The notes under the pieces were generated by a model. It was given only the letters and a program-made list of their open reading frames with translations, made no database searches and was not told the origin of the DNA. Shown here piece after piece: positions 39,541 to 49,690 of a DNA stretch of 64,000 bases (within the stretch, counting starts at the first letter, position 1; each line of letters begins with the position of its first letter). Source of the stretch: Sipunculus nudus. Taxonomy: Eukaryota > Annelida > Sipuncula > Golfingiida > Sipunculidae. Position numbers and translations under genes: made by a program. The stretch spans positions 40,414,840-40,478,839 of the forward strand of contig CM049322.1 of the NCBI GenBank assembly GCA_026874595.1, in the 5' to 3' direction.

Positions 39541-40110
39541 GATCTATACTTCAATTGACAAATAAAATAGTTTCTTCTTTCAACCAAGTTAGCGAGCACC
39601 TAACCATTTATACAGTAGTTAACAGTAATAATGCGCACAAGGTTAAAAGTTTAGAACCCTTGGCACAAATAAAGAGCTCTTCTTTTTCAGCTCTATGTTT
39701 GGTTGTTGAAATTGGCATTATTAGATTTACTTCAAGTAAAGGCTACAACCATATACAGACGTTAACTACACATAACCAACTACGCAGTAATAACGTAAGC
39801 AGCAGTAAAGGACACTAGAAAAGAAATAAAGGGCACAAGATAGGAATTATAACCCACAAATAAAGAATTTCTTTGCAGCTCTGTGTTTCATAGTTGAAAA
39901 ATATTAGATTTATAAGCTACCACCATATACACACGTTAACCGCACAAATCGAACCATTCACATAGTAGTCAAGTAAAGAACAATAAAGGACACAAGACTT
40001 TAAAAAATCTAATCTTCACCACATTTCTTTGCAGCTCTATGTTTTTTTTAAGAGAGACAGGAATTATTAGATTTACTTCAAATCAAGCGTTACCAGCGTA
40101 AGGAAAAAAA
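39541..40110 (+). repeat. Diverged tandem repeat, ~155-190 bp period
   Basis: Three copies of a unit are marked by TT(T/G)CAGCTCTRTGTTT at 39686, 39874 and 40030. The first two continue with ATTAGATTTA, CATATACA.ACGTTAAC and AGTAAAGGACAC in the same order. A weaker partial copy lies at 39555-39660. The 87-codon frame at 39555-39818 is not maintained across copies. Confidence 0.8.
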
Positions 40111-41218
40111 AATGTCAAAGAAACAAACGATAGATCACGCTGCAGGCGTAATGTAAGCAAAATACAAAAGTCGGCGATATTTTTCTAATGTCCTTCTTTT
40201 TTCTGACGCTTTTTTCAACTCAGGGAATGGATTATTTACGCTTTTCTGGATGATGGAACAGCTACTGCGATCCTTTCCTCGGTTTGCTGGGATTAGGGTT
40301 AGCGTCAGCGGCAAAAGTCCAAAACATAGTCATCATTCTAAAAATCAGAATAAATAGAAAACGTACTCCGGGTGGGAAAGCTGCGGATGAATTGACATAC
40401 AACGGTTGACGTCTACCTGAACCATCCATCATTTATCTGGTCCTGTTTCCTAACAGTGTGACAGCAAATCAATTAAGGAAATTGATATATATATTTCTAT
40501 GGTTGAAAAGAAAACTTTGAAGTTTTACTAGACACTCAGTGAACTGAAATGAACGATGCAAATCCATGGGTCGTGAAAAAGCGCTGGGAAGTCTAGCTTA
40601 TCGGGTTTCGATGTTGGGTCGGATACTGTCGTAACTTTATGGAAATATGAGTGTCAAAGTACACGCTATGTTGAAATAAACGATACTATCGGACAATGCT
40701 TTCGGGTTCCATCCCGTATGGATCTTAAGCGGTAGTTATAGCATTCTCACGTATGAGGATCCGCCAATATGTTAGAGTGACATAATGTGCAATGACGAAA
40801 ATCGTATTGAAAACCTTGGAGAGGAACAAAATTTTGACAATGCCTATGAGCCTACAAGAACGTTGTCATTAAAAAGTAACAGATTTACCGATACTTTTGT
40901 CGTTTTCCTTCTTAGAGCAAATCCAATGGTCGAGAAGATTCTGTTTTTAACTCAACATATTGGGAAATCACCCTGCTTTTTTTTTTAAATTTGCCCACAT
41001 AGAAGCATTTGTACCTCTGGTCATTAGGTTGAATGTCAAATCGTGAGTGGCACAGGAAAGGACAACGGTTACTGTACAAATTATTTATGAAAAATTCCCA
41101 TTACTCTCGGAATAGGTCCACTAAAAGCTTACAGAGTCTTATATTCACGGCTAGCTCAACGTAAATTCAAAGTCTCCAGATATGGCAGGCGGATACTTTT
41201 TTATTTTTTTTTTTTGGG
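40111..41218. other. Nothing recognised
   Basis: No coding frame or repeat was seen, apart from poly(T) runs near 40977-40986 and 41199-41215 which abut the SINE that follows. Confidence 0.5.
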
Positions 41219-41592
41219 TGGAGGTAACCGCCTCGATTTTTATGCTCTCTTATTCAATTCTTAATCTAAGTATGTACATCTGCAGAGTTCAATTTCGGTT
41301 TGGGACTACGTGACAGGGCGCTAGCTATCATATAATGTTTGTATCCTATTGTCACCCAGGCCCGGTGTCTACCACACCTGCCTGTCCTAGGTGTGTAATC
41401 ACCCCGATTGCTGGGTCACAACACCTGAGAACCCCACAGAGACAGCCTTCCCATTTAGCCTGCAGAGCGCTAACTCTGGGCAGGGACCGACCGTGAAAAT
41501 CTCACCGCCTGGGCAGAGATTCGAACTCACGACATCCCATTTTTGTGCCCTGTGCTCTACTCTTGAACAACAGAAGCCTGTCTGGTAAGCGG
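41219..41592 (-). mobile_element. SINE family S1, copy 3 (nearly complete)
   Basis: On the minus strand the element starts with GGCTTCTGTTGTTCAAG (A-box region, about 41560-41577) and a good B box GTGAGTTCGAATCTC (41515-41529). The family core follows: CACGGTCGG, TGCAGGCTAAATGGGAAGGC, GGGTTCTCAGGTGTTGTGAC, CCTGGGTGACA. It then has a 3' region with GTAGTCCCAAACCGAAATTG, CTCTGCAGATGTACATACTT and GATTAAGAATTGAATAAG. It lacks about 40 bp present in the copy at 63169. A tRNA-derived head plus a shared body and tail defines it as a SINE of about 375 bp. Confidence 0.85.
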
Positions 41593-42645
41593 ATTTTGCT
41601 ATAAGGGGGTCACCTTTTAACCGGTGGTTGCATAAACAAAACCAAACCGTAACGCTCATGCAACAACTATTATCATCATTATTATAAACAAGAGGGGCCT
41701 TTACTAAGCACATTAATCGATGAAATAATCATGACAATAATGACCGATATTAAAACAGAGGCTGAAATGACTAACAGTGGCTGTACCTTTGAGATGAGCA
41801 AGTGACGTCACAAAGCGTCCACAACAGATTAAAAAAAGGAATGTAGGGTACAATTCCGTTCATGTGAGGCGAGTTACATCTTAACAATTACATGCACAAA
41901 TAAATGTTAAGACCAATCTATAGTACAGCAGTAATACTGAGCTTTTAAACTGTTATTCAAACTGTAGCGTAGAGGATCACTGCCTACACATTAATAAAAC
42001 AAAAGACATTAAGCATATTATACGAACATAATTGCGTATACATTGACTTTGATACAACCATTAGTAAAATTTCCCATTTACATGAGTTGTGTTAAATAAT
42101 GATTTATGCGTTTTGCTAAAACTTACCTCTAATACTTTTGCTAATTATTACACATATTAATTAGATGATTGATTGGTTTAATTGATGGATAAAAACATGA
42201 ACATTTTCAAAATCGCCAAATTAATAAGCTTCCTGAATATGGTGAGACTGGATTAGAATCCCAAAAGCATTTAAAAAGTGGTTAACAAACCTTAAACATT
42301 GTCTTTGGTGAACCATTTCGCAAATGCGGCATTTAAATGCGAGATTAGATGACAATTTCATTCATTTTTTTTTCTATTCGACACAGATAACATTACCCTA
42401 TTGGGGCCCTGTTATGCAAGTTGGTCTCAAAAGGTTTTCCTTAATGGGAGAGTGAAATATCTAGGAGTTCAAGTCACAATATATGTTTCCACCCAGATAC
42501 GGTTACTCGTAAATAAAATGAAAAAACCATACCAGGACATTAGAAATTCAAATACAAATTCGTTTACATATTAAAAGGAAAGCTCAGCATCCAGTTTACA
42601 AAATGTTATTGATTATAGTTCTACGAGACTATGACTGACACAAAC
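41593..42645. other. AT-rich DNA, nothing recognised
   Basis: No coding frame or repeat was seen. A TGACGTCA palindrome lies at 41803-41810. Confidence 0.5.
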
Positions 42646-43089
42646 TTAAAGGGGCCTAATCACCTATCTGACCTGTTTAAACTAAAGGTTATCCCTATTA
42701 TAAAATTAGCCCAGAAAACGTGGACATCGTCGAACACAGACTGCTTGTTTTGCTTATATCATACTGTTTATGACCCGCTAAAATAATCTAAACAAATTCA
42801 ACAAGGACACCTGGCGGCATGTCAGATAAGCCAGAGCTTTGCGAATCGTGACCTTTCTACATCCGCATATATGCAACCTACCACCTTAGTTTAAATGTTG
42901 TTTTAACAAACACGTTTTTGATAAACAAGTCTATACATCTTTCTGGGAGGCGTTATAAGAACTTTTAGTAACCAGTCTACCCTAAGATCATTACCATTTA
43001 CACACAGGGAGCTAAAAATCACATACACATTGTTACAATTACTAAATCACTGCATATTCTTTGTTATATGATTTAATATTTGACTTTAA
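42646..43089 (-). mobile_element. TTAA-ended miniature DNA element, copy 2
   Basis: This is the inverted partner of 38462-38935. Its low-coordinate end, TTAAAGGGGCCTAATCACCTA, is the cleanest terminus of the family; the high-coordinate end (CTTTAA at 43084) is worn. Copies differ at many sites, so both insertions are old. Confidence 0.75.
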
Positions 43090-44390
43090 GTAATCATGCA
43101 CTAAAAAATAAATGGTAATGTAAACTGTGTTTCTGTGATAAAAAAAAACTACAGTATTAGTGTTTTAATAAACAAAGCAGTTTATATAATTGATGCTGTA
43201 AGATGTATCTGGAACTATTTTCACACAAGAATGACTCACCAACCATAGCTTATTCATTCTCTCAACAAGGTTGTGCAAACTTCCCTGACCTGCAATTTTC
43301 ACTTCTTTTACGAAAAAGTTCCCTTTAAATTAGAAAATAATGCCATAAATGAGAAGTAAAGTCTAGAATTTTTTTCACAGTTATTTTGAACGTTCAGTTA
43401 TGTATGCCAATGAAGGGGTGCTATGGCGGTTCAATGAGATGAAAACCTTAATTGCTTTTGTCGGTGTGATTAGATATTTTTAACTACATAAACATGTATT
43501 TGAATTTATCTCAAAATCCAGGCCTTATTGAGTAATGAGATCTGCTCTTGGAGTCGAGTATTTGCTCAGAATTAATCTCGAGTGCTCGAGTATTCCTTTA
43601 AGCATCATGTCCGTTCGGACACTTTTCTATTATGAAATACCGACTACTGAAGGAATGCTTCTAATACGGACACATGATGCACTCCCGTGAAAAGCAAACT
43701 TAAAGTTTAGTAACCTCTTAAAAAAGAGTAGCTTCAATGTCGAGGTTCGAGGTTTCACGTTATACTGTTGTCAGACAAAGAAATAGTTACAGAGACAAGA
43801 TTTCATGAAATATTAGGCCTTCTGCATATTTGCCAACATTTTATCTAAAATCAGTGCGCTATTGTGGCATTTTTCATTTTAGTCACGCATACACACTTTT
43901 ACTCTTCGTTGCAGAAAAGGAGAAAACCGCAGCAGTTTTATTCACTTTGATATTAATAAGGCATTTGGCAAACTCAGCACGCGCTTGTCAGTACCGGTGT
44001 ACATAAATTATGTGGCATTAAGTGCAATGTCTGATTCTGTAATCCTCCATAAAACCTCAACACATCATAAATTTATAACATTTTATGAATATGGAACGTG
44101 TCTTCTGTCATTTACTATCATTCTTTTAAATATTTAGGTATGGTTCTGTTCAAAATGGCACGAGTCGGCTTTCGAGAAATGAAGAGCAATCGGAACTTAA
44201 TCGGAAATAATGTGCGTTCCTACTAAAATGCTCATTGCGTAAGCATGAACCGATCGCCGGTTCATGTCGGCTGGAAATGGAAAAAAGGCAGCCTGCGACC
44301 AAATGTAAAAAACAAAACAAAAAAAAACCCAGATTATCCGAGAGAAATATGTTAATTAAATAAAAAAAGCTGGTCGTAAATGCAAGGATG
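43090..44390. other. AT-rich DNA with one inverted repeat
   Basis: No coding sequence is supported. GCATCATGTCCGT (43602-43614) and ACGGACACATGATGC (43666-43680) form an inverted repeat across about 50 bp. The left arm also holds the small palindrome TGTCCGTTCGGACA. Just upstream, GAGTCGAG and GAGTGCTCGAG phrases (43553-43591) recall the degenerate DNA at 50650 and 54803. Confidence 0.5.
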
Positions 44391-44394
44391 ACAA

Positions 44395-45735
44395 TTGTGT
44401 TAGCGAGTGGTCGTGTTAGCGGGAAGTTCATGGAATAGGGGTGGCCGTGTACGGGGAGTTCATGGTAAAGAGGTGGCCCTATTAGCGGGAGTTCATGGTC
44501 AGGTTGTCACCGTGTTAGCGGAGAGTTAGTCCTCGGTAGAGGAGTGGCCCTGTTAGCTTGGAGTTCATGGTAGAGAGGATGTCGTGTTAGCGGGGAGTTC
44601 ATGGCAGCGGGATGACCATGTTAGTGAAGATTTAGTTCTTGGTAGAGGGGTGGCCGTGTTAGCGGGGAGTTCATGATAGAGGAGTGGCCGTGTTAGCGGA
44701 GAATTAGTTCTTGGTAGAGGGGTGGCCGTGTTAGTGGGCAGTCCATGATAGAGGGGTGGCCGTGTTAGCGTAGAGTTTATGGTGGAGGGTAGGCCGTGTT
44801 AGGGGGGATCTCATGGATAAGAGATGACCGTGTAAGGGGGGAGTTAGTTCTTAGTAGAGGGATGGCCGTTTTCACGGATAGTTCATAGAAGAGGAGTGGC
44901 CGTGTTAGCGGACAGTTCATGATACAGGGGTGGCCATGTTAGCGGGCAGGTCATGATGGAGGGTGGCAATGTTAGCGGGCAGGTCATGATGGAGGGGTGG
45001 CCATGTTAGCAGGCAGGTCATGGTAAAGGGGTGGCCGTGTTAGCAGATAGTTCATGGAAGTGGGGTGGCCGTGTTAGCGGGCAGTTCATGGTAGAGGGGT
45101 GGCCATGTTCACGAGGAGTTCATGATAGAGGGGTGGCCGTGTTAGCAGGCACTTGATGATAGAGGGGTGTCCGTGTTAGTGGGGAGTTCATGATAAAGGA
45201 GTGGTTGTGTTAGCAGGCAGTCCATTAAAGAGGGGTGGCCGTGTTAGTGGGGAGTTCATGGTAGAGGGGAGGCCGTGTTAGCTGGTAGTGAATGTAAGAG
45301 GGGTGACCGTGTTAGCGGAGAGTTCATGATAGAGGGGTAGCCGTGTTAGCGGGCAGTTCATGGTAGAGGGGTGGGCGTGTTTGTGGGTAGTGCATGGAAG
45401 AGGGGTGGCCGTGTTACCGGGGAGTTCTTGGTAGAGGGGTGGCCGTGTTAGCGGGAGGTGCATGGAAGAGGGGTGGCCGTGTTAGCGGGTAGTGCATGGA
45501 AGAGGGGTGGCCGTGTTACCGGGGAGTTCTTGGTAGAGGGGTGGCCATGTTAGCGGGAGGTGCATGGAAGAGGGGTGGCCGTGTTAGCGGGTAGTGCATG
45601 GAAGAGGGGTGGCCGTGTTAGCGGGGAGTTCTAAGTAGAGGGGTGGCCGTGTCGGCAAGGAGTTCTTGGTAGAGGGGTGGCCGTGTTAGCGGGGAGTTCA
45701 TGGTAAAGGGGTGGCCGTGTTAACGGGGATTTATT

Positions 45736-45737
<2 letters not shown>
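44395..45737 (+). repeat. Minisatellite, ~34 bp unit, about 40 copies
   Basis: The unit has the form GAGGGGTGGCCGTGTTAGCG followed by GGGAGTTCATGGTA. Copies vary in their second half (GTTCATGG, GTTCTTGG, GTGCATGG, or a longer GTTAGTTCTTGG form early in the array). The plus strand is strongly G-rich. Near the right end a 102 bp higher-order period (three units) is clear: TAGTGCATGG recurs at 45388, 45490 and 45592 with the same order of variants. The unit length is not a multiple of three, so the frames seen within it (45463-45278, 45822-45631) are not genes. It ends directly at a (TA)n tract. Confidence 0.97.

Positions 45738-45772
<35 letters not shown>
45738..45772. repeat. (TA)n microsatellite
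   Basis: A pure tract joining the minisatellite to the module at 45773. Confidence 0.97.
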
Positions 45773-45774
<2 letters not shown>

Positions 45775-46093
45775 CTTCACTAGCGAGACAGTTCGGTCCG
45801 CTTTTATGTCACCCCGTAACACACCCCCTCTTAAGAGCGTTCTGCTATCAGAACAAAACTAATTATCCTAGGTGTCACACACTGGTATGCTTATTCCCTG
45901 GGCAACAAAGTTTACCGTTTCGTGGGACGAGGCCCCATTTTGTTACGAAGACAAATAAATGAGGGGAAAAATCCTCGGCCGATTCCGGAATTGAACCCAG
46001 GTCGGTGGCGTACAAGTCCAGCGTACCAGACGCTTCGCTAGCAAAGCAAGCTTCACTAGCAAGACAGTTCAGTCCGCTTTAATCTCACCCCGT

Positions 46094-46097
<4 letters not shown>
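45773..46097 (-). mobile_element. tRNA-like module framed by 49 bp direct repeats
   Basis: Positions 45773-45821 and 46048-46096 are direct repeats with four differences. On the minus strand they begin TGTTACGGGGTGA. Between them the minus strand carries a tRNA-like region: GCGTCTGGTACGCTGGACTTG, then a strong B box GGGTTCAATTCC (45987-45998). The 275 bp spacing could mean slightly more than one unit of a tandem satellite, a SINE with duplicated end, or the relic of an element with short terminal direct repeats. (TA)n tracts touch both edges. Confidence 0.6.

Positions 46098-46168
<71 letters not shown>
46098..46168. repeat. (TA)n microsatellite
   Basis: A pure tract of about 71 bp, among the longest in the window. 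Confidence 0.97.
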
Positions 46169-46170
<2 letters not shown>

Positions 46171-47040
46171 AATTAGCAAGATTTATTAATAATCTTCTTG
46201 TATAGGAATTTGACATTCTATCATTTTTTATCTTTTATAACAGTCTCCTAGACGTTTCTTCCCTACATCTCCCTTTGTTGTGCTTTGAGGTTTACACAAA
46301 TCAAATGATTTATCTCAGAACTAGTTTACTCACTATTTGATATATCATCTAGGCAGTCAAAAAGGCGCAAAGGAAGGACCATATATAATGCACACAGATC
46401 TAGGGTTTTATTATTTATACCCGCTGTGCCGGTGTTAGGTGCTAACCAACAATCAATCAACCTAAAAAGCGACCTGACAAATAACTTGGTAGACAAAGGC
46501 AGAAAAATCGACTATGAATAAAGGCGTATCTAACACTTTGACATACAAAGGTTGAATCGGGTTACTGATTTTCTTTATAGTTCATTCCCAAAGATTCGAT
46601 CCTTTTTCGGGTGAACCATGTAGGAGATCCACTCCCTTGATTAACTCTTCGGGTTCTGTAATATCTTTACTAATTAAATTCCATGTCATTCTGAAAGACC
46701 TCCATTATATAATAGTAATAATCTTAAAAGCTCGGCTTGTTGGACATGAGTAAATGCCGACCGGGATAAAAAGACTGTTTATTGTTACGAGAAGTATGTA
46801 ATTACTTTGCTGTCTTTAGTATCGTCCCACCCACTAGACCTATTCCTGTCCTGTTTAAGGCAAAACATTACCAAATGGCACCGGACGCATGTGCAGTTCT
46901 TGAATTTTAATCACACAGATTCATTTCATATCTTCAAGAACCACATGGAACAGATGTTATTTTTTTCAAACTTCCTTTCTTTAAAAGCTACCTGTTTGTT
47001 TGCGCGTCTGTTCTGTTTATTAATTTATGTTTGTGTGTAA
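46169..47040. other. Nothing recognised
   Basis: The 77-codon frame at 46807-47040 has no recognisable motif. Confidence 0.5.
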
Positions 47041-47356
47041 CACATCTGGGAAAGTTCATACCCTCCACCAGTAGGGTATGCTTTCATCCCCTTTTGTGTT
47101 TGTCTGTTTAAGTGTTTGTTTTCAGTCATGAACAGAATCCCATGAAATGGTCAGTGCATTTCGGGGATAAAGAATCGATACGATTTTGAAGTTGATCTGG
47201 CTCATGATCCGGATTCAAGAACGTCATCAGAAATGTAGAGTTACTGATGCACGAATGAACCTGGGAATATGGGACGTGAATGCAATTACGCTTTCGGAAG
47301 CATTCAAAGATAGCACCCCCCACCCCGACAAGGCAAGGCAGAGGCTTTTATTCCAG
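47041..47356 (+). repeat. Dispersed repeat R3, copy 1
   Basis: This aligns with 49440-49690 through GATTTTGAAGTTGAT.., CATGATCCGGATT (47202-47214), AAATGTAGAGT, ATGAAC.TGGGA.TATGGG and AAGGCA..GGCTT..ATTCC. The upstream CCTCCACCAGTAGGGTATGC, the T/G-rich TTTGTCTGTTTAAG and the ATGATCCGGATTCA block recall a dispersed repeat type familiar in many marine animal genomes. That resemblance is from memory and unverified. Frames inside it are incidental. Confidence 0.65.
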
Positions 47357-47522
47357 CAATGGTGCGCTTTGGAGCAAAGAAGTCTTCATTAAAATTCTTT
47401 TTGTCTCATTGTACAACTTTAACAGATAAAGGAACTGCCAATGATTTTGCCCTCCCTTGGAGGAAATGGATACTTAAAGACACATGTATAATCCCTGAGA
47501 AAAGGACGTTGTTGGTTAAATT

Positions 47523-47717
47523 TTGGATATGGTGTGGATAACATGTCTGCCGTGGACTCACCGGATGAATTTCCATACTGACGATGATGGCACCTACCAT
47601 TGTCGCGCAAACAATATGGGACACGCCTTGGAAATGCCCGTTTTTTATTTGAACTGTTTTAAACGACCGAAGATGTATCCTGAAGGTGCCATTACCATAT
47701 TTAACCATAAATCCTGA
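47523..47717 (+). pseudogene. Immunoglobulin-like (I-set) half-domain remnant
   Basis: The frame translates to DDDGTYHCRANNMG at about residues 20-33, matching the D-x-G-x-Y-x-C-x-A-x-N-x-x-G signature of the F and G strands of I-set immunoglobulin domains. It continues LEMPVFYLN, then KRPKMYPEGAITI, which resembles the linker into a following domain. The first half of the fold is missing in this frame. The overlapping frame 47359-47541 has a Cys, a Trp 16 residues later and a TLLV stretch, possibly the N-terminal half shifted out of frame. There are no partner exons nearby. Best read as a broken exon or gene fragment of a cell-adhesion type protein; a true small exon of a larger gene is possible. 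Confidence 0.45.
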
Positions 47718-48590
47718 GTATATTTCGAGATAGGGCTGACGTTATCTGTCAGAAAGTTATTTCGACCCATGCCAAACAGCGGTGCATTTGCACTCGTCCC
47801 ATGGAAAACCGGCCCCGCACAAACCTGACCCAAGCCATGCGGTGTCTCAACGGGTTATATGCTAGTACTATCTAACTGATCCAGTATAAAATCCTCCCCC
47901 CCCCCAAAAAAAAAAAGTATGAACTTTGATTGGCAAGCTTTTACTGTGCTTCTTATTTTTTCATACTTTTCCTTGCTTTTTCTAATCCTACATTTCCATC
48001 CCTCAAGTATGTCAGGACACCATTTTAAAATTTCATTCTTTTTTGCAAATACTTCCCGTCATGTATATCCACCAAAGGCCTTTCAACACAACCAACTGAA
48101 TTCTTTGCATGACAGAGTTTTAAAACACGAGAATTTGTGTGTCAGTTTCTCATAAACAATAGGCACCTCGTACAAGCACAGCTGAAGGGACGAGGCAACC
48201 TTTGACAAGGGATCGATAACACCCTTTGACATCTGCAGTACCATTACCTGACAATAAAGAAGGAAAAATCATCAAAGACAACCTCGTGAGATTCAGCCAT
48301 CTGTTGCACTTAACATGGACAGCTCGGGCATACGTTTTCTTCTTTACATTCGAGTACAAAACAAAACAAAATCCCGGCCCCAAAATATCCCATTAATCTA
48401 TCACGACAGTCCACACAAAAACCTGCTCCGCCGTACCCCCGTTTCCGATTTCCATGTGACGGACATAATAATATTTTTTTTATTTATTTTTTGTTATTAT
48501 TACTTAACGTAAAAACCATGTGTTGGTTTTTTTATTACAAAATGACATGTCCCAGGGCAAACGTCAATTGCATTCGCTCATATTAACATT
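47718..48590. other. Nothing recognised
   Basis: Short frames only; a poly(C)/poly(A) junction lies at 47887-47916. Confidence 0.5.
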
Positions 48591-48648
48591 ACCCCCCCCC
48601 CCCCCAAAAAAAAACACAGTTGAGAGTTGCATCCCTGGACTTTTAGAA

Positions 48649-48690
<42 letters not shown>
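48591..48690. repeat. Poly(C)-poly(A) and (GA)n tracts
   Basis: A C run followed by an A run (48592-48614), then a pure GA tract (48654-48690). Confidence 0.95.
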
Positions 48691-48695
<5 letters not shown>

Positions 48696-48914
48696 TATTG
48701 TTAAGATATATTCTACCCTAGATTTCAAGCACAGCTAGAGTGAATTTTGAGGTACTTTGGGACCACAAAATGCCATATAAGAATCGTTCAAAAGATGTTT
48801 TAAGCCTTATATATATCTCTCTTATATCCAAATTAAGATACATACATACATATAGATATACAGATTGATATCAGAGCGGAAATGTTTTTTCCCCCTAAAT
48901 ATAGGAATCAGAAC

Positions 48915-49129
48915 CAGGGGCGGATCCAGGTATTGGAAGGAGGGCGGTCCTAACCAGGAGGACTAACGAAACACTAAAATTGGTTTCCACGTCCCTAAAA
49001 GAGGGGACGGAGGGCCCAGGCCGCAAAATTTTGTCTAAAACCTTTAGAAAAAAGGTTGCTTTGGATGAAAAAAGGGGAGGTATAGGGCGTCCGGACTCCC
49101 TGGACCCCCCCCCCTTGGATCCGCTACTG
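48915..49129. mobile_element. hAT-like miniature element, copy 1
   Basis: Terminal inverted repeats are CAGGGGCGGATCCAGG on the left and, on the minus strand, CAGTAGCGGATCCAAGG on the right. AGAAC directly borders both ends, possibly a decayed target duplication. The interior matches 56133-56335 (AACCAGGAGGACTAA, GGTCC.AAG.CC, GCCCAGGCCGCAA). CAGNGGCGGATCCAG termini are typical of hAT-group elements. It is 215 bp and cannot encode a transposase; the 155-codon minus frame across it (49362-48895) is a by-product of its composition. Confidence 0.8.
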
Positions 49130-49439
49130 AGAACGATATGCATATAGGAAGGGCAGCGTGGATTTCGGTTCTCCCGTCTTTCCCCCCTGTACCTGTGCTT
49201 TTTAGAGTTATGTTTACTACCAATGCCGACACTGTGCCAGAATGTTAAGCGACACCCCAACAACCTTCTAAACGTCGGTATCTGTCCCTGACAGAGATGT
49301 GAAAGATCAGGTAAATGAGTCGGATAACCTAGTCTCTTTGGTATACAGTTATAGAAAGCCATGTTGTTAATTTGTAATTTAATGCGATTCCCTTATCAGC
49401 GTTAATATTGTGATGATTCAAAATGCATGACCAATCGCT

Positions 49440-49690
49440 GAACATGGTTTCCTATCAAAAATATAGTACCGGCGAGTAGAGTCTTATTTCGGGAATGGGC
49501 TATTGAAGATTTTGCTGTGAATCAGGCACATGATCCGGATTTAGGAACGTAATCAAGGAATATTCACAAATGTAGAGTCACTTAAGCATGAACGAAACTG
49601 GGAGTATGGGCCGAATAAATGAATGCCAACACGGTTTCTGGAGTATCCCGTAATAGGTACCCCTAACAAGGCACAGGCTTGCATTCCTTT
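49440..49690 (+). repeat. Dispersed repeat R3, copy 2
   Basis: This is the partner of 47041-47356, in the same orientation and about 2.3 kb away. The clearest shared block is CACATGATCCGGATTTAGGA (49529-49548). Its left part is shorter and lacks the CCTCCACC start. Confidence 0.65.

Noticed and set aside
41399-41713. 104-codon minus-strand frame as a gene
   Set aside because: Most of it lies inside the S1 SINE and the sequence matches other SINE copies that are not open.
44395-45737. CRISPR-like array or repeat-protein gene
   Set aside because: Units are contiguous without unique spacers, the unit length is not a multiple of three and the context is eukaryotic; it is a minisatellite.
45773-46097. 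LTR retrotransposon from the TGTTACGGGG direct repeats
   Set aside because: The repeats are only 49 bp and 226 bp apart, with no coding region and no clear primer-binding or polypurine site.
48895-49362. 155-codon minus-strand gene
   Set aside because: The frame runs through the hAT-like miniature element and its poly(C) run and has no conserved domain.
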